Part shown: one piece after another, positions 8,243 through 19,631 of the stretch
Position numbering within the stretch: position 1 is the first letter of the stretch
How the letters are laid out: each line of letters opens with the position of its first letter
Assembly (NCBI GenBank): GCA_963846495.1
Contig: CAWJWP010000002.1
Span: forward strand, 54,137-118,136
DNA length: 64,000 nt
Source of the DNA: DASYQD01 sp963846495
Lineage (GTDB): Bacteria > Acidobacteriota > Thermoanaerobaculia > Multivoradales > JAIOJS01
Reading direction: 5' to 3'
The notes under the pieces: generated by a model
Told to the model about the DNA's origin: nothing
The model's database searches: none
Seen by the model: the letters and a program-made list of their open reading frames with translations, nothing else
Program-made: the position numbers and the translations under genes

Positions 8243-8653
8243 TCAGCCCGCCGCGGCGGCCTTGGTGCCCTTCTGCAGGCCCTCGACCTTGCGCGTCAGC
8301 TCGGCGACGCGGTCGGTGAGCAGACGGATCTGGTCCTGGTTGGGGATGCCGAGGCGGTTGACGATCTTGGCCAAGCGGCTGTCGAGCTCGTCCTGCGCGC
8401 GGCGGTAGACCTTCTCGGCGCGCGCGGTCGCCTGCTTGGTGGTGGTATCGAGCTGCTTCTTGCCGGCGGCGACCTTCTTCTTGCCTTCGGCCTCGACCTT
8501 GCGGCCGCGGCTGACGAGGCGGTCGAACAGGCGGCCGGTCTCCTCCTGCGAGAGGGCGGCGGCGCCGAGGCCGGCGAGGAAGACCTGGTGGGCGGACTCG
8601 GTCACGTCGTCGAGCTGCTTCTTGACCTGATCGCGGAGCTGCGTGGTGGCCAT
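8243..8653 (-). CDS. Phasin / PHA granule-associated protein (PhaI/PhaF-type)
   Basis: 136-residue helical protein. The segment FLAGLGAAALSQEETGRLFD followed by RLVSRGRKVE matches the PHA granule-associated phasin family, which coats polyhydroxyalkanoate inclusions. The rest is Lys/Ala/Glu-rich heptad-like helix ending KGTKAAAAG. ATG 8653 is preceded by GAGGAGAG. A block of palindromes 60-130 bases upstream is a probable operator array for the PHA-responsive repressor. Its presence implies that this organism stores PHA, although no synthase lies in segment A. Confidence 0.8.
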   Translation of the reverse strand: MATTQLRDQVKKQLDDVTESAHQVFLAGLGAAALSQEETGRLFDRLVSRGRKVEAEGKKKVAAGKKQLDTTTKQATARAEKVYRRAQDELDSRLAKIVNRLGIPNQDQIRLLTDRVAELTRKVEGLQKGTKAAAAG

Positions 8654-8690
8654 GGGATCTCTCCTCGTGATTGGCGGCGGTTGGGTCCCG

Positions 8691-8784
8691 GCTGCCGCAG
8701 CGCGGCGGTCTCTTGCCGTGACGCGGCAAAGGGTACAGCCGCACTGCGGCAAATGTCAAGAGGTTTATGCCGCAATGCGGCAAA
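8691..8784 (-). promoter_or_regulatory. Tandem palindromic operators upstream of the phasin gene
   Basis: Three clear and one weaker copies of a TTGCCGCA-N-TGCGGCAA-like dyad: 8768-8782 (TGCCGCAATGCGGCA, perfect), 8738-8753 (GCCGCACTGCGGCAAA), 8713-8729 (TTGCCGTGACGCGGCAA), and a degenerate one at 8691-8708. Spacing is about 25-30 bp. PhaR-type repressors that control phasin genes recognise TGC...GCA dyads, so PhaR is the best guess for the bound protein. This is inferred from position and symmetry. Confidence 0.65.
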
Positions 8785-8944
8785 GCCGGGAGAGTCAGAC
8801 ACGGAGAAGAGACGAGCGGGAGAAGAGAAGAAGTTTGGTTCGGAGCGGACCGGAACCGGAACCGGAACCGTAGCCGGAAAGTTCGTACGGAAACGGGGTT
8901 CGAGCCAAAAGTGGAGACGGCAAGGCGCGCTGCTGAAAATGAAA

Positions 8945-8970
8945 CGGCCCTCGCCGATTGACGAGGGCCG
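8945..8970 (-). terminator. Rho-independent terminator of the pnp operon
   Basis: On the minus strand CGGCCCTCG and CGAGGGCCG form a 9-bp stem with an 8-nt loop, followed by TTTCATTTTC. It lies about 30 bp after the pnp stop codon. The flanking stretch 8838-8872 contains a short tandem repeat of the hexamer ACCGGA, of no evident function. Confidence 0.8.
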
Positions 8971-9002
8971 CTGGGAGACGCGAAAGCGAGTGGGCTGCCG
9001 GG

Positions 9003-11267
<2,265 letters not shown>

Positions 11268-11420
11268 GTCTTTACTCTTTTCTGTTGACGACGGCGGCCG
11301 CTCGCACGAGCGGTCGCGGGGTGACGCCGGACGATTGCGCAGGCAAACCAAGAGCCACCGGCACGCTGCCGGCGCTCCATGCCCGAAGCCGACGTCACGG
11401 GGGGTGGATGCGGATGCCCG

Positions 11421-11690
11421 CTACTTGCGGATCCCGAGGCGCTCGATGGTGGTGCGGTAGCGGCTGCCGTCCTTGCCCTTCAGGTAGTCGAGCAAACGGC
11501 GGCGCTGGCCCACCAGCTTCAGCAGGCCGCGCCGGCTGTGATGGTCCTTGCCGTGGGTCTTGAAGTGCTCGGTGAGCTCGTTGATCCGGGTGGTGAGCAG
11601 AGCGATCTGCACCTCCGGCGACCCGGTGTCCTTGTCGTGGACCCGGTAGTCCCGGATGACCTGTTCCTTTACTTCTCTCGCTTGTGCCAA
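11421..11690 (-). CDS. rpsO: 30S ribosomal protein S15
   Basis: 89 residues, standard length. DTGSPEVQIALLTTRINELT and HSRRGLLKLVGQRRRLLDYL are the family signature, including the residues that contact 16S rRNA helix 22. Positioned between truB and pnp, the near-universal arrangement. Confidence 0.98.
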   Translation of the reverse strand: MAQAREVKEQVIRDYRVHDKDTGSPEVQIALLTTRINELTEHFKTHGKDHHSRRGLLKLVGQRRRLLDYLKGKDGSRYRTTIERLGIRK

Positions 11691-11767
11691 GGCAACACTC
11701 CTCCCGCGTCCTTTACGCGTGTCCGTTTATCAATCCGCGAAGTATCTCATATGAGAGTTAAGCGCCG

Positions 11768-12676
11768 TCAGGTGAACACGATCCGTGGCTGCACCACGCC
11801 GACGCCGCCGCCGCCGATGCGCTCGACGACGGTGCCGACGGCGATCAGCTCGTTGCGGCGGTTCATCAGCTTCACCCAATCGCCTTCCTCGCCGTCGAGG
11901 TCGCGCAGCAGCACGGTCTGGCCGTGCACGAGCCGCCGCTCCTGCTGGGCATCGGTGACGACCTCGGCGAAGGGGAGCGGCACGGCGTCGAAGGGGATCC
12001 AGGCCGGCTCGACAGGCTCGCCGTTCTCCATGCGGCGGGCGAGCTCGGAGACGGTCAGCGCCTTGTCGACGTGGAAGCCGCCGACCTGCAGGCGGCGCAG
12101 GCTCGAGAGATGGGCGCCGGTGCCGACCTTCCCGCCCAACTCGTGGGCGAGGCTGCGGGCGTAGGTGCCCGAGGAGCACGACAGGCGGAAGGCGATCTCG
12201 CCGTCCTTCAAATCGCTGACGAGCTCGAAGCCGTAGACGGTGACCTCCTTCGGCTCGAGCGGCACCTCTTCGCCGCGGCGCGCCAGCTCGTAGTAGCGCA
12301 CGCCGTGGATCTTCTTGGCGCAGTAGGGCGGCGGCGTCTGCTCGTAGGTGCCCTCGAGGGTCTTCATCGCGGCGCGCACCGCTTCGAGGGTGAGGCCGTC
12401 GAGCGGCCGCTCGGCGGTCACCTCGCCGGCGGCGTCGTAGGTGTCGGTCGCGGTCCCGAAGCGCACGGTGCCCTCGTAGACCTTCGGCGCCTGGATGAAG
12501 AAGCGGGTGAGGCGCGTCGCCTTGCCCAGCGTCAGCACCAGGAGGCCGGTGGCGTCGGGATCGAGGGTGCCGGTGTGGCCGACCTTCTTCTGACGCACGA
12601 CGCGGCGCACCTTCTGCACCGCGTCGTGGGAGGTCATCCCCGGCTCCTTGTCGATGAGCAGGAGGCCGTTCTGCAT
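11768..12676 (-). CDS. truB: tRNA pseudouridine(55) synthase TruB
   Basis: 302 residues. Converts U55 of the T-loop of tRNA to pseudouridine. The catalytic aspartate lies in VGHTGTLDPDATGLL. The N-terminal KEPGMTSHDAVQKVRR motif and the C-terminal PUA-like part (QTVLLRDLDGEEGDWVKLM) are present. It starts 7 bp after the DHH phosphoesterase gene. Confidence 0.97.
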   Translation of the reverse strand: MQNGLLLIDKEPGMTSHDAVQKVRRVVRQKKVGHTGTLDPDATGLLVLTLGKATRLTRFFIQAPKVYEGTVRFGTATDTYDAAGEVTAERPLDGLTLEAVRAAMKTLEGTYEQTPPPYCAKKIHGVRYYELARRGEEVPLEPKEVTVYGFELVSDLKDGEIAFRLSCSSGTYARSLAHELGGKVGTGAHLSSLRRLQVGGFHVDKALTVSELARRMENGEPVEPAWIPFDAVPLPFAEVVTDAQQERRLVHGQTVLLRDLDGEEGDWVKLMNRRNELIAVGTVVERIGGGGVGVVQPRIVFT

Positions 12677-12683
12677 GGGAGGT

Positions 12684-13733
12684 CTAGCTCGCGCCCTCGG
12701 CCGGCAGCACCGGCTGCGCCGCGACCGGCTCCGGCGCCGGAGTCGCGACGGCCGGCATCGCCGCCGCGAGCTCGCCCACCAGCCGCTTACGCAGCTCGGC
12801 CAGCGAGCCGTCGGCGGTGAAGCCGGCGGCGTTCTTGTGGCCGCCGCCGCCGTGCATGCGCGCCACCTGCTCGACGTCGACGTCGCCGCGGCTGCGCAGC
12901 GATACCTTGTAGCGGCCGCCCTCGACCTCGCGCACGATCGCCACCGCCTGCACGCCGGCGATCGAGCGCGGGTAGTCGACGAGCCCTTCCGAGTCGCCGG
13001 GCCCGGCGCCCGCCTGCGCGAACATCTCGCGCGTCAGCACCGCGGTGGCGATGCGGCCGCTGTCGTGCCGCTCGAGGGTCTGCAGCATGGCGCCGAGGAG
13101 ACGCAACGACGGCTCCGGCTTGCTCTCGTGGAGCCACATCGAGACCGTTTCCGGGCGGGCGCCCTCGCGCACCAGCAGGGCCGCCGCCTCGAAGGCCTCG
13201 GCCGTCGTGTTGGCGAAGCGGAAGTCGCCGGTGTCGGTGACGAGCGCGAGGTAGAGACAGGTCGCGGTGTCCTCGTCCATACCCACCTTCAGCGCCGCGC
13301 CGAGGCGGTGGATCATCTCGCCGAGCGCCGGCGCCGCGGTGTCCACCCAGTTCACCTGCCCATAGTGCTGATTGCCGAGGTGGTGGTCGATGTTCACCAG
13401 CGGCAGGCCGCTCGCCGCCAGCTTCTCGTCGAGGCCGGTGCGGTCGAGGCTCGGGCATTCGAGCACCAGCACGGCGTTGAAGGCCTCGGGGAAGCCCGCC
13501 GGCGGCTCCTCGCCGACGTGGATGCGGGCGCTGCCCGGCAGCGGCGAGTACAGCGGCGGCGCGGGGTCGCGGTTCCACACCACGGCGCCTTTGCCGAGCT
13601 TGCGCAGCACGCGCGCCAGCCCCAGCTCCGAGCCCACGGCGTCGCCGTCGGGGGAGAGGTGGCTGGTGAGCAGGAAGCGGTTGCCCTGCCGGATCAGCGA
13701 CAGCAGGCTCTCAGGAGCCGTTTTGTTCGTCAT
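12684..13733 (-). CDS. DHH/DHHA1 phosphoesterase, NrnA-like (nanoRNase / pAp phosphatase)
   Basis: 349 residues. Expected to degrade nanoRNAs and/or dephosphorylate pAp. Motifs: SHLSPDGDAVGSELGL (motif I), the DHH motif in VNIDHHLGNQHYG, and the DHHA1 GGGGHKNAAGF near the C-terminus. A 30-residue Ala/Pro-rich tail follows the fold. Two starts are possible, 13739 (MTMTNK) and 13733 (MTNK); both overlap the end of rbfA by about 25 bp, so the genes are translationally coupled. Confidence 0.92.
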   Translation of the reverse strand: MTNKTAPESLLSLIRQGNRFLLTSHLSPDGDAVGSELGLARVLRKLGKGAVVWNRDPAPPLYSPLPGSARIHVGEEPPAGFPEAFNAVLVLECPSLDRTGLDEKLAASGLPLVNIDHHLGNQHYGQVNWVDTAAPALGEMIHRLGAALKVGMDEDTATCLYLALVTDTGDFRFANTTAEAFEAAALLVREGARPETVSMWLHESKPEPSLRLLGAMLQTLERHDSGRIATAVLTREMFAQAGAGPGDSEGLVDYPRSIAGVQAVAIVREVEGGRYKVSLRSRGDVDVEQVARMHGGGGHKNAAGFTADGSLAELRKRLVGELAAAMPAVATPAPEPVAAQPVLPAEGAS

Positions 13734-14073
13734 CGTCATGGTGCAGCGTCTCCAAGAGCGCGGCGATGTGCGCACTGTGCTCGGCCCCGCGGTCGAGCGT
13801 GAACTCCAGCTCCGGCGTCGCCCGCAGGCGCAGGCGCGAGCCGAGCTGGCGGCGAAGGAACCCCGAGGCATGGCGAAGGGCGGCGACGGCGCTCTCGCGC
13901 GTCGACTCCTCGCCCACGACCGACACCGCGACGCGGGCCTTGCGCAGGTCCGGCGTCACGTGGACTTCCGAGACGGTGGCGAGGCGCACGCGCGGATCGG
14001 CGAGCTCGCGCAGGATGAGCTGCGAGAGCTCCTGCCGGATGAGGTCCTCGACGCGGTCGGTGCGGCGGCTCAA
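13711..14073 (-). CDS. rbfA: Ribosome-binding factor A
   Basis: 120-residue cold-shock 30S maturation factor with the KH-like fold: VEDLIRQELSQLILRELADP, VSEVHVTPDLRKARVAVSV and RATPELEFTLD. The start is inferred as TTG 14073, which overlaps the stop of the DUF503 gene (TTGA) and gives MSRRTDRVEDL; no ATG or GTG gives a better fit. The last residues (HHDDDEQNGS) overlap the next gene. Confidence 0.93.
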   Translation of the reverse strand: MSRRTDRVEDLIRQELSQLILRELADPRVRLATVSEVHVTPDLRKARVAVSVVGEESTRESAVAALRHASGFLRRQLGSRLRLRATPELEFTLDRGAEHSAHIAALLETLHHDDDEQNGS

Positions 14074-14363
14074 CCGACGGCCTCCAGGACCTCGTCGTCC
14101 CACTTGCCCACCATCGCCTCGTCGGCGCCGTCGACCAGCCGGCGCATCTCGGCGGCCATGCGGTCGAGCTCGCTCTCCGAGCCGGCGAGGTAGGCGATCG
14201 ACACCTCGGCGCGCTGGTGCAGGTCGTGGAAGCCGCTCTCCATCACCGAGACGCGGTAGCGCTCGTGCAGGCGCTCGACGAGCGACTTCACCACCCGCCG
14301 CTTGTCCTTGAGCGAGCGCGAGTGGGGAAGGTGGAGCTCGAACTTGGTGAGGCCGATCAGCAT
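14070..14363 (-). CDS. DUF503 (YlxP-like) protein
   Basis: 97 residues, small ferredoxin-like alpha/beta protein: LTKFELHLPHSRSLKDKRRV, LHERYRVSVMESGFHDLHQR and AEVSIAYLAGSESELDRMAA. The YlxP family sits between infB and rbfA in many bacteria and is linked to ribosome maturation, though its role is not settled. Its stop codon overlaps the rbfA start. Confidence 0.92.
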   Translation of the reverse strand: MLIGLTKFELHLPHSRSLKDKRRVVKSLVERLHERYRVSVMESGFHDLHQRAEVSIAYLAGSESELDRMAAEMRRLVDGADEAMVGKWDDEVLEAVG

Positions 14364-14386
14364 GGGATGGAATCCGCACGCGGAAT

Positions 14387-14453
14387 GGTGCGCCGAGCGC
14401 ACCCTACGGCGGAGCATGGACTCCGTGCTGTCGTAGGGTGCGCTCGGCGCACC
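14387..14453. repeat. Palindromic repeat pair (family 1, copies 3 and 4)
   Basis: Perfect 22-bp arms at 14387-14408 and 14432-14453, core GGTGCGCCGAGCGCACC plus CTACG, separated by 23 nt that can form a smaller stem (GGAG/CTCC). It lies in the infB-DUF503 gap of the operon, so the hairpin is probably transcribed and could set differential mRNA stability. The arm differs from copies 1, 2 and 5 at one or two central bases, compensated on both sides, which argues for selection on pairing. Confidence 0.85.
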
Positions 14454-14464
14454 GTCTCCGCCCG

Positions 14465-17222
14465 TCAGAGCGTCTGGCGGACCTCCTCGCGGACGTACGC
14501 TTCGATGAGGTCGCCCGGCTTGACGTCCTGGTAGCGGTCGAGACCGATGCCGCAGTCGAAGCCGGTGCGCACCTCGGAGACGTCGTCCTTGAAGCGGCGC
14601 AGCGAGGCGATCTTCCCCTCGTAGACGACGACGTTGTCGCGCAGCAGCCGCACGCCGGCCGTACGGGGGATGACGCCCTCGACGACGTGGCTGCCGGCGA
14701 TGGTGCCGATCTTGGGGATTTTGAAGGTGTCGCGCACCTCGGCGCGCCCCTTGACGACTTCCTGGTAAGTGGGTTCGAGCAGGCCCGCCATGGCGTTCTT
14801 CAGCTCGTCGAGCAGCTCGTAGATGATGGTGTGGAGGCGGATGTCCACGCCTTCCTTCTCGGCCAGCTCGCTGGCGTTGCGCTCGGGCCGGACGTTGAAG
14901 CCGATGACGATCGCCTTCGATGCCGAGGCGAGCAGCACGTCGTTGGTGGAGATGGCGCCGACGCCGGCGTGGATGACGTTGACCTTGACCTTCGGCGTCA
15001 CCAGCTTGCCGAGCGCGTCGCTGAGCACCTCGGCCGAGCCCTGCACGTCGGTCTTGAGCACCACCGGCAGGTCCTTGACCTCGCCCTTCTCGATCTTGGT
15101 GAACAGCTGCTCGAGCGAGATCTTCGACGTCATGGGCGCCAGCTCGCGGCGCCGCTGCTCGCCCGAGCGGAACTCGGCGATGCCGCGCGCCTTCTGCTCG
15201 TCCTGCACCACTTGGAAGGCGTCGCCGGCGCCGGGGATCTCCTGGAAGCCGGTGACCTCGACCGGCGTCGACGGACCCGCCGCGGTGACGCGGTTGCCCA
15301 GGTCGTCGGCCATCGAGCGCACGCGCCCCCAGGTGGCGCCGGTGACGAAGACGTCGCCGACGTTGAGCACGCCGTCCTGCACCAGCACCGTGGCGACGAC
15401 GCCGCGGCCGGTCTCCTTGCGCGCCTCGAGCACGACGCCTTGACCCGGCAGCTCGGGGTTGGCCTTGAGCTCGAGCAGGTCGGCGTTGAGCAGGATCATC
15501 TCCAGCAGCGCGTCGATGCCCTGCTTCTTGAGCGCCGACATCGGCACCGTCACCGTGTCGCCGCCCCAGTCCTCGGGCATCAGGCCGTGATCGGAGAGAT
15601 CCTTCTTCACCCGGTCCTGGTTGGCGTTCGCCTTGTCGATCTTGTTGACGGCGACGATGATCGGCACCTTGGCGGCGCGCGCGTGGTCGATCGCCTCGAG
15701 CGTTTGCGGCATGACGCCGTCGTCGGCGGCGACGACGAGCACGACCAAGTCGGCGGCGCGGCCGCCGCGGGCGCGCAGCTGGGTGAAGGCCTCGTGGCCG
15801 GGGGTGTCGAGGAAGACCAGCCGGCGGCCGCTCTTCTGCACCTGGTAGGCGCCGATGTGCTGGGTGATGCCGCCGTGCTCGGCGTCGACGAGGCGCGACT
15901 CGCGGATGGCGTCGAGCAGCGTCGTCTTGCCGTGGTCGACGTGGCCCATGATGGTGACGACTGGCGGCCGCGTCTCCTTCCCCTCGCGGGGCTTGCCGGT
16001 GTCGAGCGCCTCCTCCTGCTTGAGCTGGATCTCCTCCTCGAAGGAGACCTGCATGGTCTCGAAGCCGAAGTCGCGCGCCAGCGCCTCGGCGAGGTCGGGC
16101 TCGAGCACGTGGTTGATGCTCGCCAGGATGCCGCGGTCGAACATCTTCTTCATCAGGTCCTTGGCCGGCACGCCCAATTTGTCGATCAGGTCGCGGACGG
16201 TCATGCCCTCGACGATCGTCACCGGCCCGCCGCCGGCGGCGGCCGGCAGCGTGCCGGAGGCGGCGGCCTCCTCGGCGGCGAGGGCGCGCTGGGCGCGGCG
16301 GCGGCGGCGCGCCGCGACCGGCCCGTCCTCGAGCTCCTCCATGTCGACCTTGCCGCGCAGGTGACGGAGGTCCTCCTCGGCGGCCGGCTCGGCCGTCGGA
16401 TGCCCCTTCTTCTTCGCCTTGTCGCGGGCGGCGGCCTGCTTCTTCGCCTCGGCCTCGTCCTTGGCTTTGCGGCGCGCTTCGTTGACGACGGCGGCCGAAG
16501 CGGCGGTGCTGGTCGCCGGCGGACGCGTCGGCGCCGGCGGCCGGGCCGCAGTGGAGCTCGGCCGCATCGCCGCCGGGCGGCCCGGCGAGGAGAGCGGACG
16601 CTGGCTCGGTTGCGGACGCGGCGGCGCGGCCGGACGTGCGGCCGTGGGCGCCTGGGGCTGCGCGGTGGGACGCGCGGCGGCGCCCGCGCCCGTGGCGCGT
16701 CGTCGCCGGCGGACGGGTTGTCTGGGCTGAGGGCCGCGGCGGCTGCACCGGGCGCGGCGCCGGCGGCGGCGCCGGCTCCTCGACCATCGGCGGCGGCGGC
16801 TCGACGACCTCGGGCTCGAGGGTCATGCCGGCGCCGCCGGCGCTCGCCATCGCGGCGGCGAGGGCCTCGTCCCCCTTCGGCCCGTCGGGGCGGTCGCGGT
16901 GGGGGAGGGTGGGAATCGGCGCCTCGACCTTGTGGATGATGGCGCGGCGGGTGGGGCGCGGCGGCTCGGCCGGCAGCCGGCGGCCGGCGGGAGCGCCGGG
17001 GCGCTGGATCGCCGCCGCGGTGCGCGCTGCGTCCTCGTCGCGCACGATCACCTCGCGCGGCGTCGCCAGGCGCTTGCCCTCGAAGACCTGCTTCAACACG
17101 TCGGTGTCGACCTGCGCGTCGTCACCTTCGACCCGCACTCCGATCGAGCGCAGCTTGAAGATGAGGTCTTGCTCGGCCATGCCGATCTTGCGCGCGAGGT
17201 CTGTGACCCGAACTTTCCCCAT
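14465..17222 (-). CDS. infB: Translation initiation factor IF-2 (one frameshift in the assembly)
   Basis: About 918 residues if corrected. GTPase that brings initiator tRNA to the 30S subunit. N-terminal IF2N module MGKVRVTDLARKIGM, a Pro/Ala-rich linker, a second IF2N module (VTIVEGMTVRDLIDKLGV), then the G domain: G1 GHVDHGKTTLLD, switch II DTPGHEAF, G4 NKIDK. Domains II-IV and the C2 domain follow, ending VREEVRQTL. The frame changes once in the Pro/Ala linker near 16,690-16,720, inside a GC-rich low-complexity run. An intact infB is essential, so this is most likely an assembly indel. ATG 17222 is the natural start. Confidence 0.95.
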
Positions 17223-17288
17223 ATCCGTCTCCTGATCCTCTCTGCCTGCCCTGCTGCTGCTCGCTCGTTCTCGGGCCGCGTAGCGGAT

Positions 17289-17310
17289 GGTGCGCAGAGC
17301 GCACCCTACG
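17289..17310. repeat. Palindromic repeat (family 1, copy 5, single)
   Basis: One arm with the core GGTGCGCAGAGCGCACC plus CTACG, between nusA (stop at 17314) and infB. Extra flanking pairing (GCCGCGTAG upstream, CTACGCGGC at the right end) builds a longer stem around it, so even the single copy can form a strong hairpin. Confidence 0.8.
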
Positions 17311-17313
17311 CGG

Positions 17314-18813
<1,500 letters not shown>

Positions 18814-18837
18814 GTTCGACCTCTTCCTGTGTTCCTT

Positions 18838-19308
18838 CTAGATCTCGATCTCGAGCCGGGCCTTGCTCACCTGGGACAGCGGGATCATCTGCGTCTCGCC
18901 CTTCTCGTCCTGGAGGCTCACCCTGCCGCCGTTGGCGGGATCGAAGCCGGCGAGCCGGCCGATCAGCGTCTTCTTGCGCTCGCCCGGGGATTGGACGGTG
19001 ATGCGCGCCTTGCGGCCGGTGAAGCGGGCGTAGTCGGCGGGCTGGTAGAGCGGGCGGTCGAGCCCGGGCGAGCTCACCTCGAGGGTGTAGCGCGTCGGGC
19101 CGAAGTCGACGACGTCGAGGAGGGCCGAGGCCTGCCGCGAGACGTTCGCGCAGTCCTCGTGGGTGACGCCTCCGGGCTCGCGGTCGAGCATCAGCCGCAG
19201 CACGCCGCCCTTGAACTCGACGCGCACGAGCTCGCAGCCGGCGCTCGTGGCGATGCCGGCCAGCTCGGTGGCCAGCCTCTCGTCGACGCCTTCGTGGCTA
19301 ACCGTCAT
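18838..19308 (-). CDS. rimP: Ribosome maturation factor RimP
   Basis: 156 residues; needed for 30S assembly. ELAGIATSAGCELVRVEFKG and LMLDREPGGVTHEDCANVSR are the N-domain; YTLEVSSPGLDRPL is the hallmark motif; the C-terminal SH3-like domain follows. First gene of the operon, starting 24 bp before nusA and 40 bp after an attenuator-like terminator. Confidence 0.95.
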   Translation of the reverse strand: MTVSHEGVDERLATELAGIATSAGCELVRVEFKGGVLRLMLDREPGGVTHEDCANVSRQASALLDVVDFGPTRYTLEVSSPGLDRPLYQPADYARFTGRKARITVQSPGERKKTLIGRLAGFDPANGGRVSLQDEKGETQMIPLSQVSKARLEIEI

Positions 19309-19347
19309 CGTCAGTCTTCTGTTTCCTCGCGCTCACTGTCGACCAGG

Positions 19348-19375
19348 AAAAAAAAAGTGGGCCAAAGCCCACTTT
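19348..19375 (-). terminator. Attenuator-like terminator in the rimP-nusA-infB leader
   Basis: Read on the minus strand, a perfect 9-bp stem AAAGTGGGC / GCCCACTTT (19354-19375) with a 4-nt loop is followed by nine T residues (19348-19356, overlapping the stem end). It is a textbook intrinsic terminator, but it lies upstream of rimP and downstream of the probable promoter, with no gene between them. The nusA operon of E. coli has terminators in its leader that NusA controls, so autogenous attenuation is a reasonable inference. Confidence 0.8.
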
Positions 19376-19534
19376 CCTCGTTGCGGCAGGAAGGTTGGCA
19401 GCCCCGAGCCGGGCTGCGGGAGCGGCGCATCATGGCGCCGGCACCGCCGAGGGCCCCGAAATGTCCGGAACGACGTTCAGAACGAATCGAGACCAGCCCC
19501 GGGGCTCGAAGCCCCAGGCCCGTGACCGGGCGCG

Positions 19535-19562
19535 AATATACCACGGTCCATTTTTCTGACGA
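19535..19562 (-). promoter_or_regulatory. Probable sigma-70 promoter of the rimP-nusA-infB operon
   Basis: Minus strand: -10 box TATATT at 19535-19540 and a -35-like TCGTCA at 19557-19562 with a 16-nt spacer. Expected start of transcription is near 19,528, giving a leader of about 180 nt that includes a short stem GGGGC-TTCGA-GCCCC at about 19,501-19,515 and the terminator at 19,348-19,375. Confidence 0.55.
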
Positions 19563-19631
19563 GTCGCGCACTCTCGTCGAATTGGCCGCGGTCGCCGCGA
19601 ATGTAGTGGAAATCTCCTGGAGGGGTATTCC

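Noticed and set aside
6321..8783. 820-residue open frame on the minus strand
   Set aside because: It is antisense to the carboxypeptidase and out of frame with the exported gene; Arg/Pro/Ala-rich composition shows it is a GC-driven shadow.
8838..8872. Short tandem ACCGGA repeats, possibly an iteron array
   Set aside because: Only three to four copies of a hexamer, no AT-rich region or replication gene nearby.
14438..16939. 833-residue plus-strand frame
   Set aside because: Antisense to infB; composition typical of reverse-strand shadows.
19380..19515. Possible tRNA in the nusA operon leader (as metY in E. coli)
   Set aside because: No acceptor-stem, anticodon-arm or CCA arrangement could be formed; the GGGGC-TTCGA-GCCCC stem has the wrong loop size for a T-arm.
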